DNA of 63,133 nucleotides from Blattamonas nauphoetae (Eukaryota; Preaxostyla; Oxymonadida): NCBI GenBank assembly GCA_033064195.1, contig JARBJD010000395.1, positions 1-63,133 of the forward strand, given 5' to 3'. Both the position numbers and the translations under genes were made by a program. The notes under the pieces are model-generated. The model ran no database searches and was not told where the DNA came from. It saw nothing but the letters and a program-made list of their open reading frames with translations. Positions within the stretch are counted from its first letter, which is position 1, and every line of letters begins with the position of its first letter. Positions 49,449 to 60,100 of the stretch are shown here, piece after piece.

Positions 49449-52348
49449 TTACTTCTTCTCCGCTTCGATAAACTGGATGACGTCGGCGTCGTTCAAATCA
49501 TTAAGTGCTTGTTGTCTCCTGTTCTCCATCTGCGTATGTGGTGAGATCTGCTCAGAGATCTTTCTCTTCTTCTCCTCCAACTTCTGTGTCCTCTCTTCTT
49601 GTCAGCGCTTTCGTTCGAGGCGTTCCTGTTTGAGGGGTAAGTATAGAGACAGATCTGATTTTGTATACGCACAGATCTGTCCATCGGTATAGGCACAGAT
49701 CTGAAGGATACACACAGATCTGTCGATATGTTCATAATTTTCGACTATATCACACATTTTTTCTCTGATTTATCTTCAAAACAAATTTTATGTCCCGTAC
49801 CCCCTTTAAAACAACAAGTCTCGCAAAAGTTCGACCAGAGGAACTGATCAAGCCAGAATAAGTTCAAAACGCATCACAGGTGTGACAAGGTGAGGTGAGG
49901 GATGACAGCGATCGGATATGCGGGAAGAGTGATGTCGTGGCTTTGTTGATGACGCGGTGCTGTGCAGGAAGCTGGCAGAGGGAAAGATTCGGTGATAAAG
50001 TGATATGAAGAGGAGAACGGGATACTGGTGTGGGAGTCGGGTCGTATCGCATCCAGAAGAACACTATTCAGGTATGGTGGAACAGGAGGTGCTATTGGTG
50101 GTGAAACAGTGAGGAGCACAGGATCCTTATTTCTGTCGTGTTGTGGCGACCAAAGAGAGATTTGGGTTGGCTCTGAATGGAACATTTCTGAATTGCGGGT
50201 GGGTCGCGATTGTGCTTTCGAGAGTTGAACGAGGGATCGTGAATTCTGGAGACGGCTCTTCTGGGGTGGGATCACCTTCGAAGGCACGTCCAGCAGGATA
50301 TCAGATTGATCCTCTTCTCTGTCCTCCTCATCACAGTTTGTAGCCGCCTTTTCTTTTCATAATTGCTTGATTTCCGCTCTTTCTCATTTCAACAAATCCT
50401 CGTCTTTCGTCCTTCGCTCGTTCTCAGCTATGATCAGTAGTAATTCATCTATAGGATACAAAACCCGCTAATCGACAAAATAAGATCTCTTCATCTACTA
50501 TAGCACTCCAAACAAGACACGGAGGGTGGAGTGATGTCTGAACCGCTCTCGAACTCCACAATAAGTCCGCTGATGCTCCCCGCACGTTAATACAAAGTAT
50601 GTTGTACAAGTGATCAACTCTTCCACTTGGAAGGGGAGGATGTCGATTAATCCGTTTGTTTTGATTTCCGACTTTTCGAAATCTGGTATGATGTCGATTT
50701 CAGTGCAATAGTTTGGGATGAGTGCGACTTATTGGACACTATCTGCGAAAGGTGCAATATCCCCGATTCCTGCCACCTGATCTGCGAGGGGGAGAACAAC
50801 TTTAGATGAGATTCCTGAATCTGGTTTTTGTCCATTGATGCGTTCGTTTTCGCAGGACTTGGCGTTGGTCTACTATTAAAAACATGAGATGGGGTGGCCA
50901 GTGGGGACGATTTGGTTGAGCGGATCCGTACCATCCGTGAAGGAAATTGCTTGGATGGAATTGTGTCTGAGTTGATGGGAAGGCAGTTCATTGACTCAGA
51001 AAAGGTCGTCATCCATCTCGAAGAATTTTGGTTTAAAGGAGGGAGATGGACATTAACTCTGTTTTGAAGCTAGATAAGATAACAAATGTGTGATATGGTC
51101 GAAAATTATGAACAAATTGGCAGATCTGTGTGTATCCTTCAGATCTGTACGGATACCAAATTTAGATCTGTGTGTATACAAAATCAGATCTGTCTCTATA
51201 CATACCCCTGTTTGAGCTGTTCTCTTCTGCGTTTGTCTTCCTCGTCGCTCTGCTGGCGGTCCTTCTCCTTCTCTCGCTCTTCTTTCATCCGCTTCGCTTC
51301 CTCTTCCGTGATCTTCAGAAACAGTTCCGCAGCTTGAGCATCGAACTCGGCGTTCATCTCTTCCTCCGCTCTCTCCTTCTCCTCCTCCCTTCGCTTCTGC
51401 TCCACCTCTTCTTCCGACATGAATAGCACCCCTGGCTTGGTCTTGTTCAGACATATCTCCCACAATCTGATGATAGACCCGCCTATCAGCTCGATTTGGT
51501 TGATCGGATCGACCAGCTTCTCCTCCACTTCGTTCTATCTCGGTTGATCCTTCGTGTCGCGAACTCTCTTCTTCTTCGGCGAAGATGTTTGTGTCGGCGG
51601 GAGTGATGTTTGCGATGCGACGAGCGAGGTTGGCGGAAGACGAGTGATGAGTGTCCAAAGCGAGAAGCGAGATACAAGGTCGGATCTTGCCCTTGTTTCG
51701 CTTGATTTGTGTGAATACGAAAGAGACGAGAAGGACGAAGGCGTGTTCGGGTGTTACTCCGCTTTCGTTCATGTCTCCGTGATCGCTCCCACTCGCTCCC
51801 AAATCGTTGTCGACGAGGGCGATCTTCATTTCAAACATTTCTTTGCTTCTCTGCGACAGAATCAGCAGCGATCGGACAACATTCATCCCAACACACGACG
51901 AGAACTGTGTCATCGCTGTCTTCGCGTCTGGTCGGTAGGAGTCGGCGATGAGCGAGACGGAAGAACACGAGGGGACAGTGCGAGAGGTGCAGCCAAGGCC
52001 GACGATACAGTCGACGAGGATGGAGTGGGAGTGGTCTTTGATCCAATCGATGCTGCATTCGCCTTCAGTCTCCACAATTCCTTCTGAAGATTTGTTTTCT
52101 TTCTGCGTCTGGCTGTTCAGGAGTGACATGACGAACGAATGCGACGAGAGAAGAAGGAGCAGTGACGAACGGATGAAATTAGAGATGAGTTGAGTGAGTG
52201 TGGGCAGCGTTGCTGATAAGAAATGATGTAGTCTGTCGATGTTTTCAATCGAGAATACCTCCACCAAGTCGACCAGAAGAAACATCAAGAGAAATGGGAC
52301 AACTCGGCCTGGTAGGCCAAAAAGCGGCAATAAACCATCCCAATACAT
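49449..52348 (-). pseudogene. coiled-coil protein gene carried by the long-TIR element (interrupted)
   Basis: The gene starts MYWDGLLPLFGLPGRVV. It has a helical N-terminal part of about 250 residues (STLPTL-like helices; FSSCVGMNVVRSLLILSQ; LVSFVFTQIKRNKGKIRP), then a frame change near 51.54 kb. A charged coiled coil follows (EEEVEQKRREEEKERAEE, EEAKRMKEEREKEKDRQQ, EEDKRRREQLKQ). There a 1.6-kb element with a 9-bp duplication interrupts it. Beyond the insert the same style continues (ERLERKR, LEEKKRKISEQI) to the end DLNDADVIQFIEAEKK. An in-frame TGA lies at the start of that last part. I do not recognise the family. It could be a cytoskeletal or ciliary host protein that was captured. Confidence 0.55.
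49635..51207. mobile_element. 1.6-kb nested element, TSD ctgtttgag
   Basis: Its ends are GGGTAAGTATAGAGACAG and the reverse complement with one change, and the inverted similarity extends for about 120 bases. Within the arms agatctg words recur several times (cacagatctg). The 9-bp duplication ctgtttgag lies at 49626-49634 and 51208-51216. A 9-bp duplication with inverted repeats fits Mutator-like elements. Internal minus-strand frames (50647-51012 and 49874-50287) are Ser/Pro-rich and unrecognised, and no transposase is seen. Confidence 0.8.
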
Positions 52349-52783
52349 TTACATACAAACATTGACTGATGTAGATGAACGTACATTAAATGAAGATGAA
52401 AGGACATTGGTGTGGGATTGATACGAGAATGTGAGGGGGCAGAAGAGTTCAGAGTCCGATTTCACCATTGATGTCTCGATGATGCACATAGAGATAGTCG
52501 ATAAACTGCGAGATAACGAAGATGAGTCCACTGTACTGATTCTCGACAAGAGAATGAAACAATCAATGGCTTGATCGACAAAATTTGTTTGAAACGACAG
52601 AAGTGAGTTTATTCTCCATAAAATGGTGAAAAAAGAGAGAGCTACAGTGAGATGAAGATAAGAATGACATGTTGAGTCTGAATTCGAGTGAATTCTGAAT
52701 CTGAAAAAAGACTATTAAGGGAAAGAGAAAACCCCTGATCAAAACTTGATGAGATATAAATGGAATGCTTGATGAGATATAGT

Positions 52784-53125
52784 CGGCCCCGGGGCGGAGG
52801 AAGGAAGGAGGGCGGTTTGGGAAGAGCTGCGGAGAGCGGAGAGGACAGTCGGGTTTGGGGCGGAAGGATGGAGGTGTGGGAGATCCGTTGCCGCTGCTTG
52901 TTGTGTCGAGCGGGTGGAGGGAGTGAGGGAGGGAGGAATTATTGAAGGATTTGGGTGACTCTGAGAGGATCGAGTCAGAGAAAGAGGAGATTGGGAAGAG
53001 GAGGGAGAGGTCGGGTTACGAGAGGCGGAAGAAGAGTGAGAGGGAGTGAGGTGGAGTGTGGTGTTGGAGGCACTAATGTTGTCGACCGAGAGGGAGAAGA
53101 AAGGGAATAGCAGAGGAGACACCAA
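52784..53125 (-). other. G/C-rich Pro/Ser/Thr-coding stretch, right part
   Basis: The minus strand is open for about 110 codons with a Ser/Pro/Thr-rich reading (HSSSASRNPTSPSSSQSP, ALRSSSQTALLPSSAPG) up to the edge of the 3.8-kb element. It could be the other half of the interrupted stretch at 48491-48976. No family is recognised. Confidence 0.3.
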
Positions 53126-53804
53126 AAGATCGAGCTAAGAAGAGAAGGAGATGGGGAGAATCAAAGAAAGCGGGACACGGCAGATTCTACGAGTCCTGCT
53201 TCGGTTTAAACTTGCCGGATTGGTGAAGTTGAAGGAATACCGCGAGTTGAACGAGGAGGAGAGAGACGAGAGAGAGGAGGATCGAGAACAAAAGTAAACA
53301 TCAAAATCAGAAGAAAAATGGAGATATTCAACAAACCGAAGGTTCCTCCAGGTGAGATATGGTCTATAATGGGACTCGGTCCGGTGAAGAACCGAATAAG
53401 GATAAAATAACACTTCAGTAATTTAGAGCTGTTACAAAACCCTTTTTCCAATCGCCAGGGGGAACCATAACGAAAGGAGACTGTCGCGAGCGACGGGAGG
53501 AACCAAAAAAGTTATTATGTGCTTGTTATCAGAAAATCCTCAACGAGGAACAAAAAACTGATACAAGTCTGAAACAGTGTTCCAAAGGGAACACTAGAAA
53601 ACTGGTCATCTGCTCTCCTCGCGGCTTGTGGAAGCAGGTATTCAGGAGGAACCTTCGGTTTGTTGAATAGCACCGCCCCTCCGGTAGGTGCATTCCAAAC
53701 CTCGGTTCCTCCAGGTGAGCCTTGAAAGAAATCAAGAGAAAAGAAAGAGAGAGTGTATGATAATATTAACAGGGCATCCTTGCGATGTACTTCTTGTGGA
53801 CCAC
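53126..53804. other. gap with inverted phrases next to the tyrosine-recombinase fossil
   Basis: A plus-strand reading RIKESGTRQILRVLLRFK with LAGLVKLKEYRELNEEE near 53.16-53.30 kb looks like a possible C-terminal exon of a host gene, unproven. The phrase caacaaaccgaaggttcctc at 53.33 kb recurs inverted at 53.64-53.67 kb. A related ggttcctccaggtgag occurs at 53.70 kb. These may be end repeats of the tyrosine-recombinase element. Confidence 0.35.
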
Positions 53805-54425
53805 CTAGTCCGAAAGACGACCGTGACCCCCTTCGAGGGGCTGCCACCAAGCCGCGGCCAGGGAAGTATCCCCAGTCCCGAAGATGATGGGACGAGCGTA
53901 GTAGTCGTCAGCCACTGACGAGCCTGGTCTCCAGCCCACGTGGGCGTTCAGCATTCTGAGGTTGATGTTCCTGACGTTGCGGAGGTAACTGATCGCTGCG
54001 TGTTTGATGGAGTACGGCCCGAAGTTAGACGGAAGTCCGATCTGCCGGAAGGCAGACTTGATCCTGTCAGTGATCTTCTGTTGGCCCAGAGGCTTGCCAG
54101 AGTCCAGGTCAATCCAGACTCTGTTGAGGTCAGCGAAGGGGCGTGAGGAGAGACGAGGCGTGGCCGCCATGACGTTTGCGTGATGTTCGAAGAGGGCGAT
54201 GAAGGGAGAGAAGTCGTCCGAGCCTTCGTTGCGTATGTAGCGGTGATGAAGGTACTGTTGCTGTTGCTTCTGTCTAATGGAGATGATGACGTGCTTCACG
54301 CTCCCCTCCACCGTCGCCGCTGGCCACTCCACGTTGTCCCAGGTGAGGTCGATCAGCTCCTCGCGTCGGCAGCAAGAGTATGCCAAGAGGAGGATGATTG
54401 CCCTGGTTTGCATGAGGTCTGGGTC
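53805..54425 (-). mobile_element. tyrosine-recombinase element fossil (DIRS-like or Crypton), cut by Polinton 2
   Basis: The minus strand codes for the C-terminal part of a tyrosine recombinase: CCRREELIDLTWDNVEW (box with the first Arg), then FGPYSIKHAAISYLRN and LNAHVGWRPGSSVADDYY with the nucleophile Tyr region, ending GGHGRLSD. The frame runs without a start straight into the Polinton end at 54426, so the left end of Polinton 2 lies inside this element. I cannot tell whether it is a DIRS-like retroelement or a Crypton, since no reverse transcriptase is in view. It is an incomplete fossil. Confidence 0.7.
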
Positions 54426-54539
54426 AGTAGTGATATAGGCGAATGTGGAACCCCTTCACCTTAGACGATACTACTCTTGGGAGAATCCAAATAAATCAGT
54501 CAGATTCTCAATACTGATTGACTGACAGAAATAAAGTTG

Positions 54540-54575
54540 ATTTATTTTTTATTTCTATTTTTTAACTAGTAATAA
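54540..54575 (+). promoter_or_regulatory. Polinton upstream element before the ENCEL gene of copy 2
   Basis: TTTATTTTTTATTTC, then TATTTTTTAACTAGTAATAA and the ATG: the same arrangement as in Polinton 1. Confidence 0.5.
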
Positions 54576-55169
54576 ATGGGAACATCTTTAACTCCAACTC
54601 AACTACTAGAAATTTTGGAAAATGAACATTTGATTCTGAAATCACCACCGACTCTAAATAGACAAGGAACAACATATCTCGTATCCAGCACTTTCGAATA
54701 CGTGCACGAAGATAAACCAGATGAGGTTTATCGAATGTATGTCCACAATTTCGTCAGAGGAAAAAGATCACACAAGTATCCCCGAAAATATGCGTCAGCA
54801 ACCAACTGGTGCACAAAGGAAAAGCTAATTGAATCAATGAAAAATGAAAATTGTGAACTGATCTCCGAATATACTTGTTCGAGTGGATCAGTCACATATC
54901 GACATGAAGGAATCGAATGGAAGGTGATTCCATCGAAATGGATGAAAGGAGAACGAAGTCACCTCGGTAAACGAAAACGATACACACAATCGTTTGTTGA
55001 AAATGAATTGAAAAAAGAGAATTGTGAACTAGTTGGAACATACACAAAGGTACTTGAACCATTCAAGTATCGTAGTTTGGAAACGGGAAAAGAGTATTCC
55101 GTTCGTTTGGACAATTGGTTGTACTTTGGAGATCGACCTCACTTGCATAAGTATCATGAGAGGACTTAA
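54576..55169 (+). CDS. three-module ENCEL protein of Polinton 2, 197 aa
   Basis: It begins MGTSLTPTQLLEILENEH and keeps exactly the length of the Polinton 1 protein. The modules are YLVSSTFEYVHEDKPDEV, NENCELISEYTCSSGSV and KENCELVGTYTKVLEPF, each followed by a W/F..G.R.H-like motif (WMKGERSH, WLYFGDRPH). Conservation of frame and length between two diverged elements implies that the gene was under selection while the family was active. Nucleic-acid binding is inferred. Confidence 0.75.
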   Translation: MGTSLTPTQLLEILENEHLILKSPPTLNRQGTTYLVSSTFEYVHEDKPDEVYRMYVHNFVRGKRSHKYPRKYASATNWCTKEKLIESMKNENCELISEYTCSSGSVTYRHEGIEWKVIPSKWMKGERSHLGKRKRYTQSFVENELKKENCELVGTYTKVLEPFKYRSLETGKEYSVRLDNWLYFGDRPHLHKYHERT

Positions 55170-55239
55170 ATGTTGTTATTTTTGAAAATTTCCAAAAATG
55201 CAAAACCTTGATTTTGGCGGAAGCTGGTGTATTTTTTCA

Positions 55240-55470
55240 AGGTTCCGAAGGTTGCGACCCTTCTCATCGGTCCCTTTTAGACCGGCATCGGAACTCATTT
55301 TTATCGGTTTGAGTTCCGGAGACGTACGTTGGTCTTGCCAAGGGCCTAGACCATGCCAAAGGGCAGTGATATGTGAAATTAAATGCTTCCGCCAGGAATT
55401 GAACCTAGGACCTTCAGCTTAGTAGTAGTAGTGCGTGCACTCACCATTACCACTAGACCATCCGGTCCTG
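55240..55470 (-). repeat. tRNA-derived SINE-like sequence
   Basis: On the minus strand TGGTCTAGTGG (A box) is followed after about 45 bases by GGTTCAATTCC (B box), the spacing of a tRNA gene with a short insert. The region that should pair as the acceptor stem does not match (GGACCGG against CGGAAGC), so it is not a working tRNA. The tail continues with non-tRNA sequence, as in a SINE. Confidence 0.55.
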
Positions 55471-55559
55471 AAATTATCCCGGAAAATCAGAAACTTTATA
55501 CCCGAAAAAAAGACACTATAGCAGATTTAAAATTTGAAAACTTTGTCAATAAATTCAAT

Positions 55560-55800
55560 ATATAGCAAAATCGCTCCCGTGAAAAAGTCATGCTTTTTAA
55601 CGAGGGTAACAAGTGGCCAAGAATTAAGATTTAGCAGATCGCTCCCGTGAAAAAGGCATGCTTTTAATCGGGGGTAAAAAGTTAAAAAGGAAAATCTAAC
55701 TAATTTTGAAAAAATCGCTGACGAGAAAAAGTCGTGCTTTTTAACGAGGGTAAAAAAGTCGTTCCTGTGATAAAGTCATGCTTTTTAAGGAGGGTAGATA
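55560..55800 (+). repeat. four imperfect tandem units with a hairpin-like core
   Basis: The phrase cgctcccgtgaaaaagtcat with gctttttaacgagggtaa recurs four times with changes, at spacings of about 35-95 bases. In each unit a run of A followed by a run of T around catgc could form a hairpin (aaaaag...ctttt). Function unknown. Confidence 0.6.
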
Positions 55801-55876
55801 GGTAGACGATAAAAGGAATATATAGCAGATCTGAACATTCGAGATATAAAGCACAGGTCGAAACTAACATTTTCAG

Positions 55877-56150
55877 GAGCTAGTAGCTCAGTGGGTATGT
55901 TCCAGTGTCCACCCGTTTCTAGGGGGTGGTTCGATTCAGGCGAGGGGCAATCTTAATTTCAAAAAAAAATGAAAAAGTTTCAAAATGCCAAAACAATTTC
56001 AAAAATTTAAAAAAAATTCAAAAATTCAAAAAAAATTTCAAAAAAAAATACTTAGGAAAATTTCAAAAATTTCAAAAATTCAAAAATTCAAAAAATTCAA
56101 AAATTCAAAAAATTCAAAAATTCAAAAATTCAAAATTTCCAAAAAAGTTG
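55877..56150 (+). repeat. second tRNA-derived SINE-like sequence with A-rich tail
   Basis: GGAGCTAGTAGCTCAGTGG holds an A box, and GGTTCGATTCA about 45 bases later is a B box. It is followed by a long tail of A runs and short aaattc words (aaaaattcaaaaattc repeats up to 56.15 kb). This is the layout of a tRNA-derived SINE. Its family differs from the one at 55.24-55.47 kb. Confidence 0.58.
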
Positions 56151-56637
56151 AAGTATGAAACCTCGACGTAATTTCCCTTGATACTCAGGCAAAATGGTGC
56201 CCTCGTGGCTAATGCGTAGAACGAATTGAAGGTTGGATTGGAGCGGGACGAGCTGGGAGGCTGTCCCCGGGGGTTCACTGTGGGCATCACTTGAATGTGA
56301 CCGTAAATCATGCCCCCCCCAATACCTTAGCCCTTCAAGGAATTCGCCAGCAGTAGTCATTGAGTAGGATCATGATAGAGTGATCCCCAAAGGAGTATCG
56401 GGTTGTCCTACGGTACAATCATACAAACTTGAAAAATTGAATGATGAATGAATGAATGATTGAAAAATGAATGAATGAAGAAGTCGAAAGTAGGCACTGC
56501 AAAGTAGAAAGAAACAAAAAAGAAAGAAGCAAGATGAAAGCTGACACAACAAGGAACAAGAAATAAAAAGTTCCAACACCTCACTTCACAATTCATTTAT
56601 GTTTTTTTATTTTTTTTGATTTTTTAATTTGTATTAA
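56151..56637. other. non-coding stretch before the two-module gene
   Basis: It holds a weakly tRNA-like stretch near 56.20-56.29 kb, a short tract of repeated tgaa units at 56.44-56.48 kb and A-rich filler. Right before the next ATG lies TTTTTTTATTTTTTTTG followed by TTTTTTAATTTGTATTAA, the Polinton upstream element. Confidence 0.5.
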
Positions 56638-57063
56638 ATGACAACAGTGAATACTACATATGTCTCGCTAAAGACTTCGAACCCTCCAAAGGGGAGCGAA
56701 AAACGTCGAACAGATGCCAAGCAAGCTTTGATTCAGTCAATGAAAGAAGAGAACTGTGAACTTGTCTCCGAGTATGTCAGACATAATATCCCAGTCATCT
56801 ATGTTCATGAAGGTGTTGAGTGGAGGATAAAACCAAAGTTGTGGAATCAAGGAAACAGACCACACATGTCACAACGTCGACACTTCACTCAATCGTTTGT
56901 TGAGAATGAACTGAGGAAGTACAACTGTGAGCTCGTCGGTGAGTACAAGCAAGTGCTGACTCCATTCACATATCGAGAAATTGGTGGATCTGAAGTCTTC
57001 AAAGTGCGACTGGATTCCTGGCTAAAAGCAAAGAAGAAGCCACATTTGAGGAAGCCAAAATAA
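56638..57063 (+). CDS. two-module ENCEL protein of Polinton 2, 141 aa
   Basis: It begins MTTVNTTYVSLKTSNPPK, longer at the N-terminus than the 129-residue relative in Polinton 1. The modules are EENCELVSEYVRHNIPV with EWRIKPKLWNQGNRPH, and KYNCELVGEYKQVLTPF with FKVRLDSWLKAKKKPH. It lies 42 bases upstream of PolB on the same strand, and the upstream element of PolB fills that gap. Role unknown, possibly DNA binding near the terminus. Confidence 0.74.
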   Translation: MTTVNTTYVSLKTSNPPKGSEKRRTDAKQALIQSMKEENCELVSEYVRHNIPVIYVHEGVEWRIKPKLWNQGNRPHMSQRRHFTQSFVENELRKYNCELVGEYKQVLTPFTYREIGGSEVFKVRLDSWLKAKKKPHLRKPK

Positions 57064-57069
57064 TCACTC

Positions 57070-57105
57070 AACTTTTTTTATTTTTTATTTTTTAATTCGT
57101 AGTAA
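57070..57105 (+). promoter_or_regulatory. Polinton upstream element before PolB of copy 2
   Basis: TTTTTTTATTTTTTATT, then TTTTTAATTCGTAGTAA and the ATG, nearly the same as before PolB in Polinton 1. Confidence 0.55.
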
Positions 57106-60100
57106 ATGACACAACTCTGGAAAGTGAAGGAACAAATCAGAGAGGTTAGAGAACTATTTCCAAACACTCAATTCGCATTTACTGACGGTCGAACATACAA
57201 ACCTGACAGCCCATACAAGCAACATCACTATTCATTTCTCCTGGCAATGCTTCAACACCCAGATGTTGGATATCGAAATCCGAATCCAACAGCATATCTT
57301 AATATCAATTTAATTCCAAAATTCCTTCAAGAAGTTAGAAACCAACGACAAATGGAACAAGCTCAATTCATTCAGAAACAGAATGAAACAAACAACAATG
57401 CAATGATGAATGAAGAGGATAAAAACGTAATCATCATTGACATGAAAGCAAATCCAAGAGTGAACGAAACTGAATTGAAAAAGCAAGTGTTCAAGATCAC
57501 TAGGAAACTAAAGTCGATTGAAGAGAAGCTGATGGATCATTGGATGAAGAATCTGTTGATCATTCAGAAGAAGAATGAACAAATGGAAACAAGAAAAGTG
57601 AAGCAGTTTGATGGATTCAATGAATGCATCTTACTTGCTGAACCAAGAGACAAACTTGCTTTCAATGAATGTTTGACCAATGCACGAAAGAAGTTCAAGA
57701 AGAATGAGGTCGAGAAGGTTGAAGACAATGGAAAACCTTATCAGCTGTACTTCCACAATCATCTGAAGAATGTTGAGGAAATCACAACCTTCATCAAAAC
57801 AGTGTATGAAAAAGAGAAGGATCGACCATTCAAGATCAGTCTTGACTTCGGAAAGATTGTTGAGAGAAAAGACAAAGATGAGACACTGTACAATGATTTC
57901 AGACCAGAACTGGAGAACACATCAAAGAGTTTCCCAACAGTGATTCGAAATGAAGCAGACATCACTGAGTATTCCAAGTACGCAATCAACCTTATCAAAG
58001 AATCCCAAGAAAGAACACTGATGGACACAAAGACAATGTTCATCGCCTTCCATTCGATTCTTGTTGCAGTTTACAGATTCCCAGTTGCTGGAAAAGCTAA
58101 TGCCATTCTCACTGAACACATAAAAACATACAACGTTCGGTACGTCGATTCTGAGTACAATATCTGCTTCTTTCAAGCACTATCATTCCTCACTCTTCCT
58201 GAGGTTCCAAAGAAGAAAATCTCAATCAATATGAGGAATAGTGAAGCCTACAGATTGTTTGCACAATGGATGAAGCTTTCACATCTGAAGTCTCGACAAT
58301 TGACACCACATCTTCAGAAGTATCCTGGATTTGATATTGCATGTGATATTGAGAAAGCAATGATTGAATTCAACATTACCGTCCACATCTATGAATACGA
58401 CGAAGACAAGAAGCGATATTTCCTCAGTCAATCGTACATCAACGAGAATGATGATGCAAGAGTTCTCCCACTTCTGATGATTCCGCTCACTGCAACTCTC
58501 GTTCATGTAATGTACATTATCGATCCTGAGAAAATCACTGGATACAAACTCTGTCCCTACTGTCAATCGAGAGGATTCCAAGTAAAAGATTCTCACTTCA
58601 AGGCTTACTACGAGAAACATCTCAAAGAATGCAAAGAAGTCGATGGAAAACATGTGAAGAAGATCTCACTTGATAAAACGCCAAGGCCATATGTACCACA
58701 CATTCTTAACAACAAGACTCATGAATTTCTGATGGCACACAAGAGACAAGACGAATTCAAACCAACGCAGTACTACATCACTTATGATTTCGAAACAATG
58801 GAAGATCTCATTCTTGACAATCTATTCTCTGATGACAACACTCAACTGATCTCACATTTGAAACCTCTCTCTGTTGCATCAGCAATTAAAACAAAAACAG
58901 GAGTTCAATCAATCTACTTTGATCTTCGAAATGGAAAAGACTTTGTGAAGCAATGGATCAGAGAACTCTTCAAATATGCTGAGACAGTAAGAGAGAACAA
59001 TCAATATGAAGACCCAGAGATTCCTTCACAAAATGAAGTCAGTGTGATTGGATTCAACAGTTCCAGATTTGACATCAATCTCATATTCCGTGATCTCGTT
59101 GACAAGGATTGGAAAGTGGTGAGCTTCCTTGGATCAACAACAAAGTACAAACAAGTACTGATCAGACACGAGAAAACACAACAGGTACTTCGGTTCATTG
59201 ACATGATGTCATACACAGGACCAATGACTTTGGACAATGCAGTCAAAGCCTTTGGAGGAAACACTACACTTCAGAAATCATTCTTTGCTTACGAATCATT
59301 TGATTCATCAGACTACGATACAGTGCTGAGCAAACAAGAACCTTTCTCCAAGTATGAATTCTATTCCAGTCTGAATAATAGTGAAATGTCCGACACCGAT
59401 TTCCAACTTTACCTTGATGATTGGAACAAACAAGGATTCAAGAACAGATGGGACTATCTAAAATTCTATAACATCAGAGACGTCGAATGTATGATTGCAC
59501 CTTTGGATAATCTCATTGATTTGAACTTCCAATACAAAGTGGATATGTTGCACAATCTCTCTTTATCAGCGAATGCTTCTGCAATCAAGTATGCATGCGC
59601 CTACAAAGACTTTGATATTGATGCTGACTACCACGAATGTGACGAATCTGGTCCAATCAAGATCACCAAACAATACTGGAAATACAAAGTTGAAGGATAC
59701 AGGTATCAAGACCAGAAAGCTCATCGCAATACTGACAAAAACGTCACTGAAGCAGACTACGACTGGTTTGTTCAACAGTGCAAGAGAGTTTGCTACATCT
59801 GCAAGTGCCACTTCTCACAAGCAGTTAAACCTACATTAGACAGAATCGACAATGCAAAAGGACATTCTAAAGAGAACGTGAAGATCTGCTGTGATTACTG
59901 CAACACCTACAAGTCAGACCATGATGAACATCTCACAAGATTGAGAATTCAACTGAAGAAGTATTGCATCTGGAAATCACTCCCAATGACTCTGACACAT
60001 GAGCAAACATATCACAAACTGAGAGCAGCAGTTACTGGTGGATTATCGAATGTTCAACATCGACAGAACATCAAAGACGTGACACCAATCAATCACTTCT

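Larger units (their letters stand above)
48977..52783. mobile_element. 3.8-kb element with about 290-bp inverted repeats, carrying a coiled-coil gene
   Basis: The left end begins CGACTATATCTCATCAAGC, and the right end is its reverse complement. The repeat then continues for about 290 bases at roughly 80 percent identity by eye, with shared phrases such as CATTCTTATCTTCATCTCAC and TCAAGCCATTGATTGTTTC (one base differs between the arms in the latter). No target duplication is evident. Long arms with host-like gene cargo and no transposase recall Pack-MULE-type elements. It contains a second, younger element at 49635-51207. Confidence 0.7.

Noticed and set aside
55240-55470. A functional tRNA gene on the minus strand
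   Set aside because: The boxes are good but the acceptor ends cannot pair and the variable part is too long, so a SINE-like origin is more likely.
55560-55800. CRISPR-like array
   Set aside because: Units are imperfect, spacing is irregular and the context is a eukaryotic transposon. These are simple tandem repeats.
56196-56290. Possible third tRNA-derived sequence in Polinton 2
   Set aside because: Only weak A-box and B-box resemblance, no convincing stems and no tail. Left as a remark in the spacer entry.
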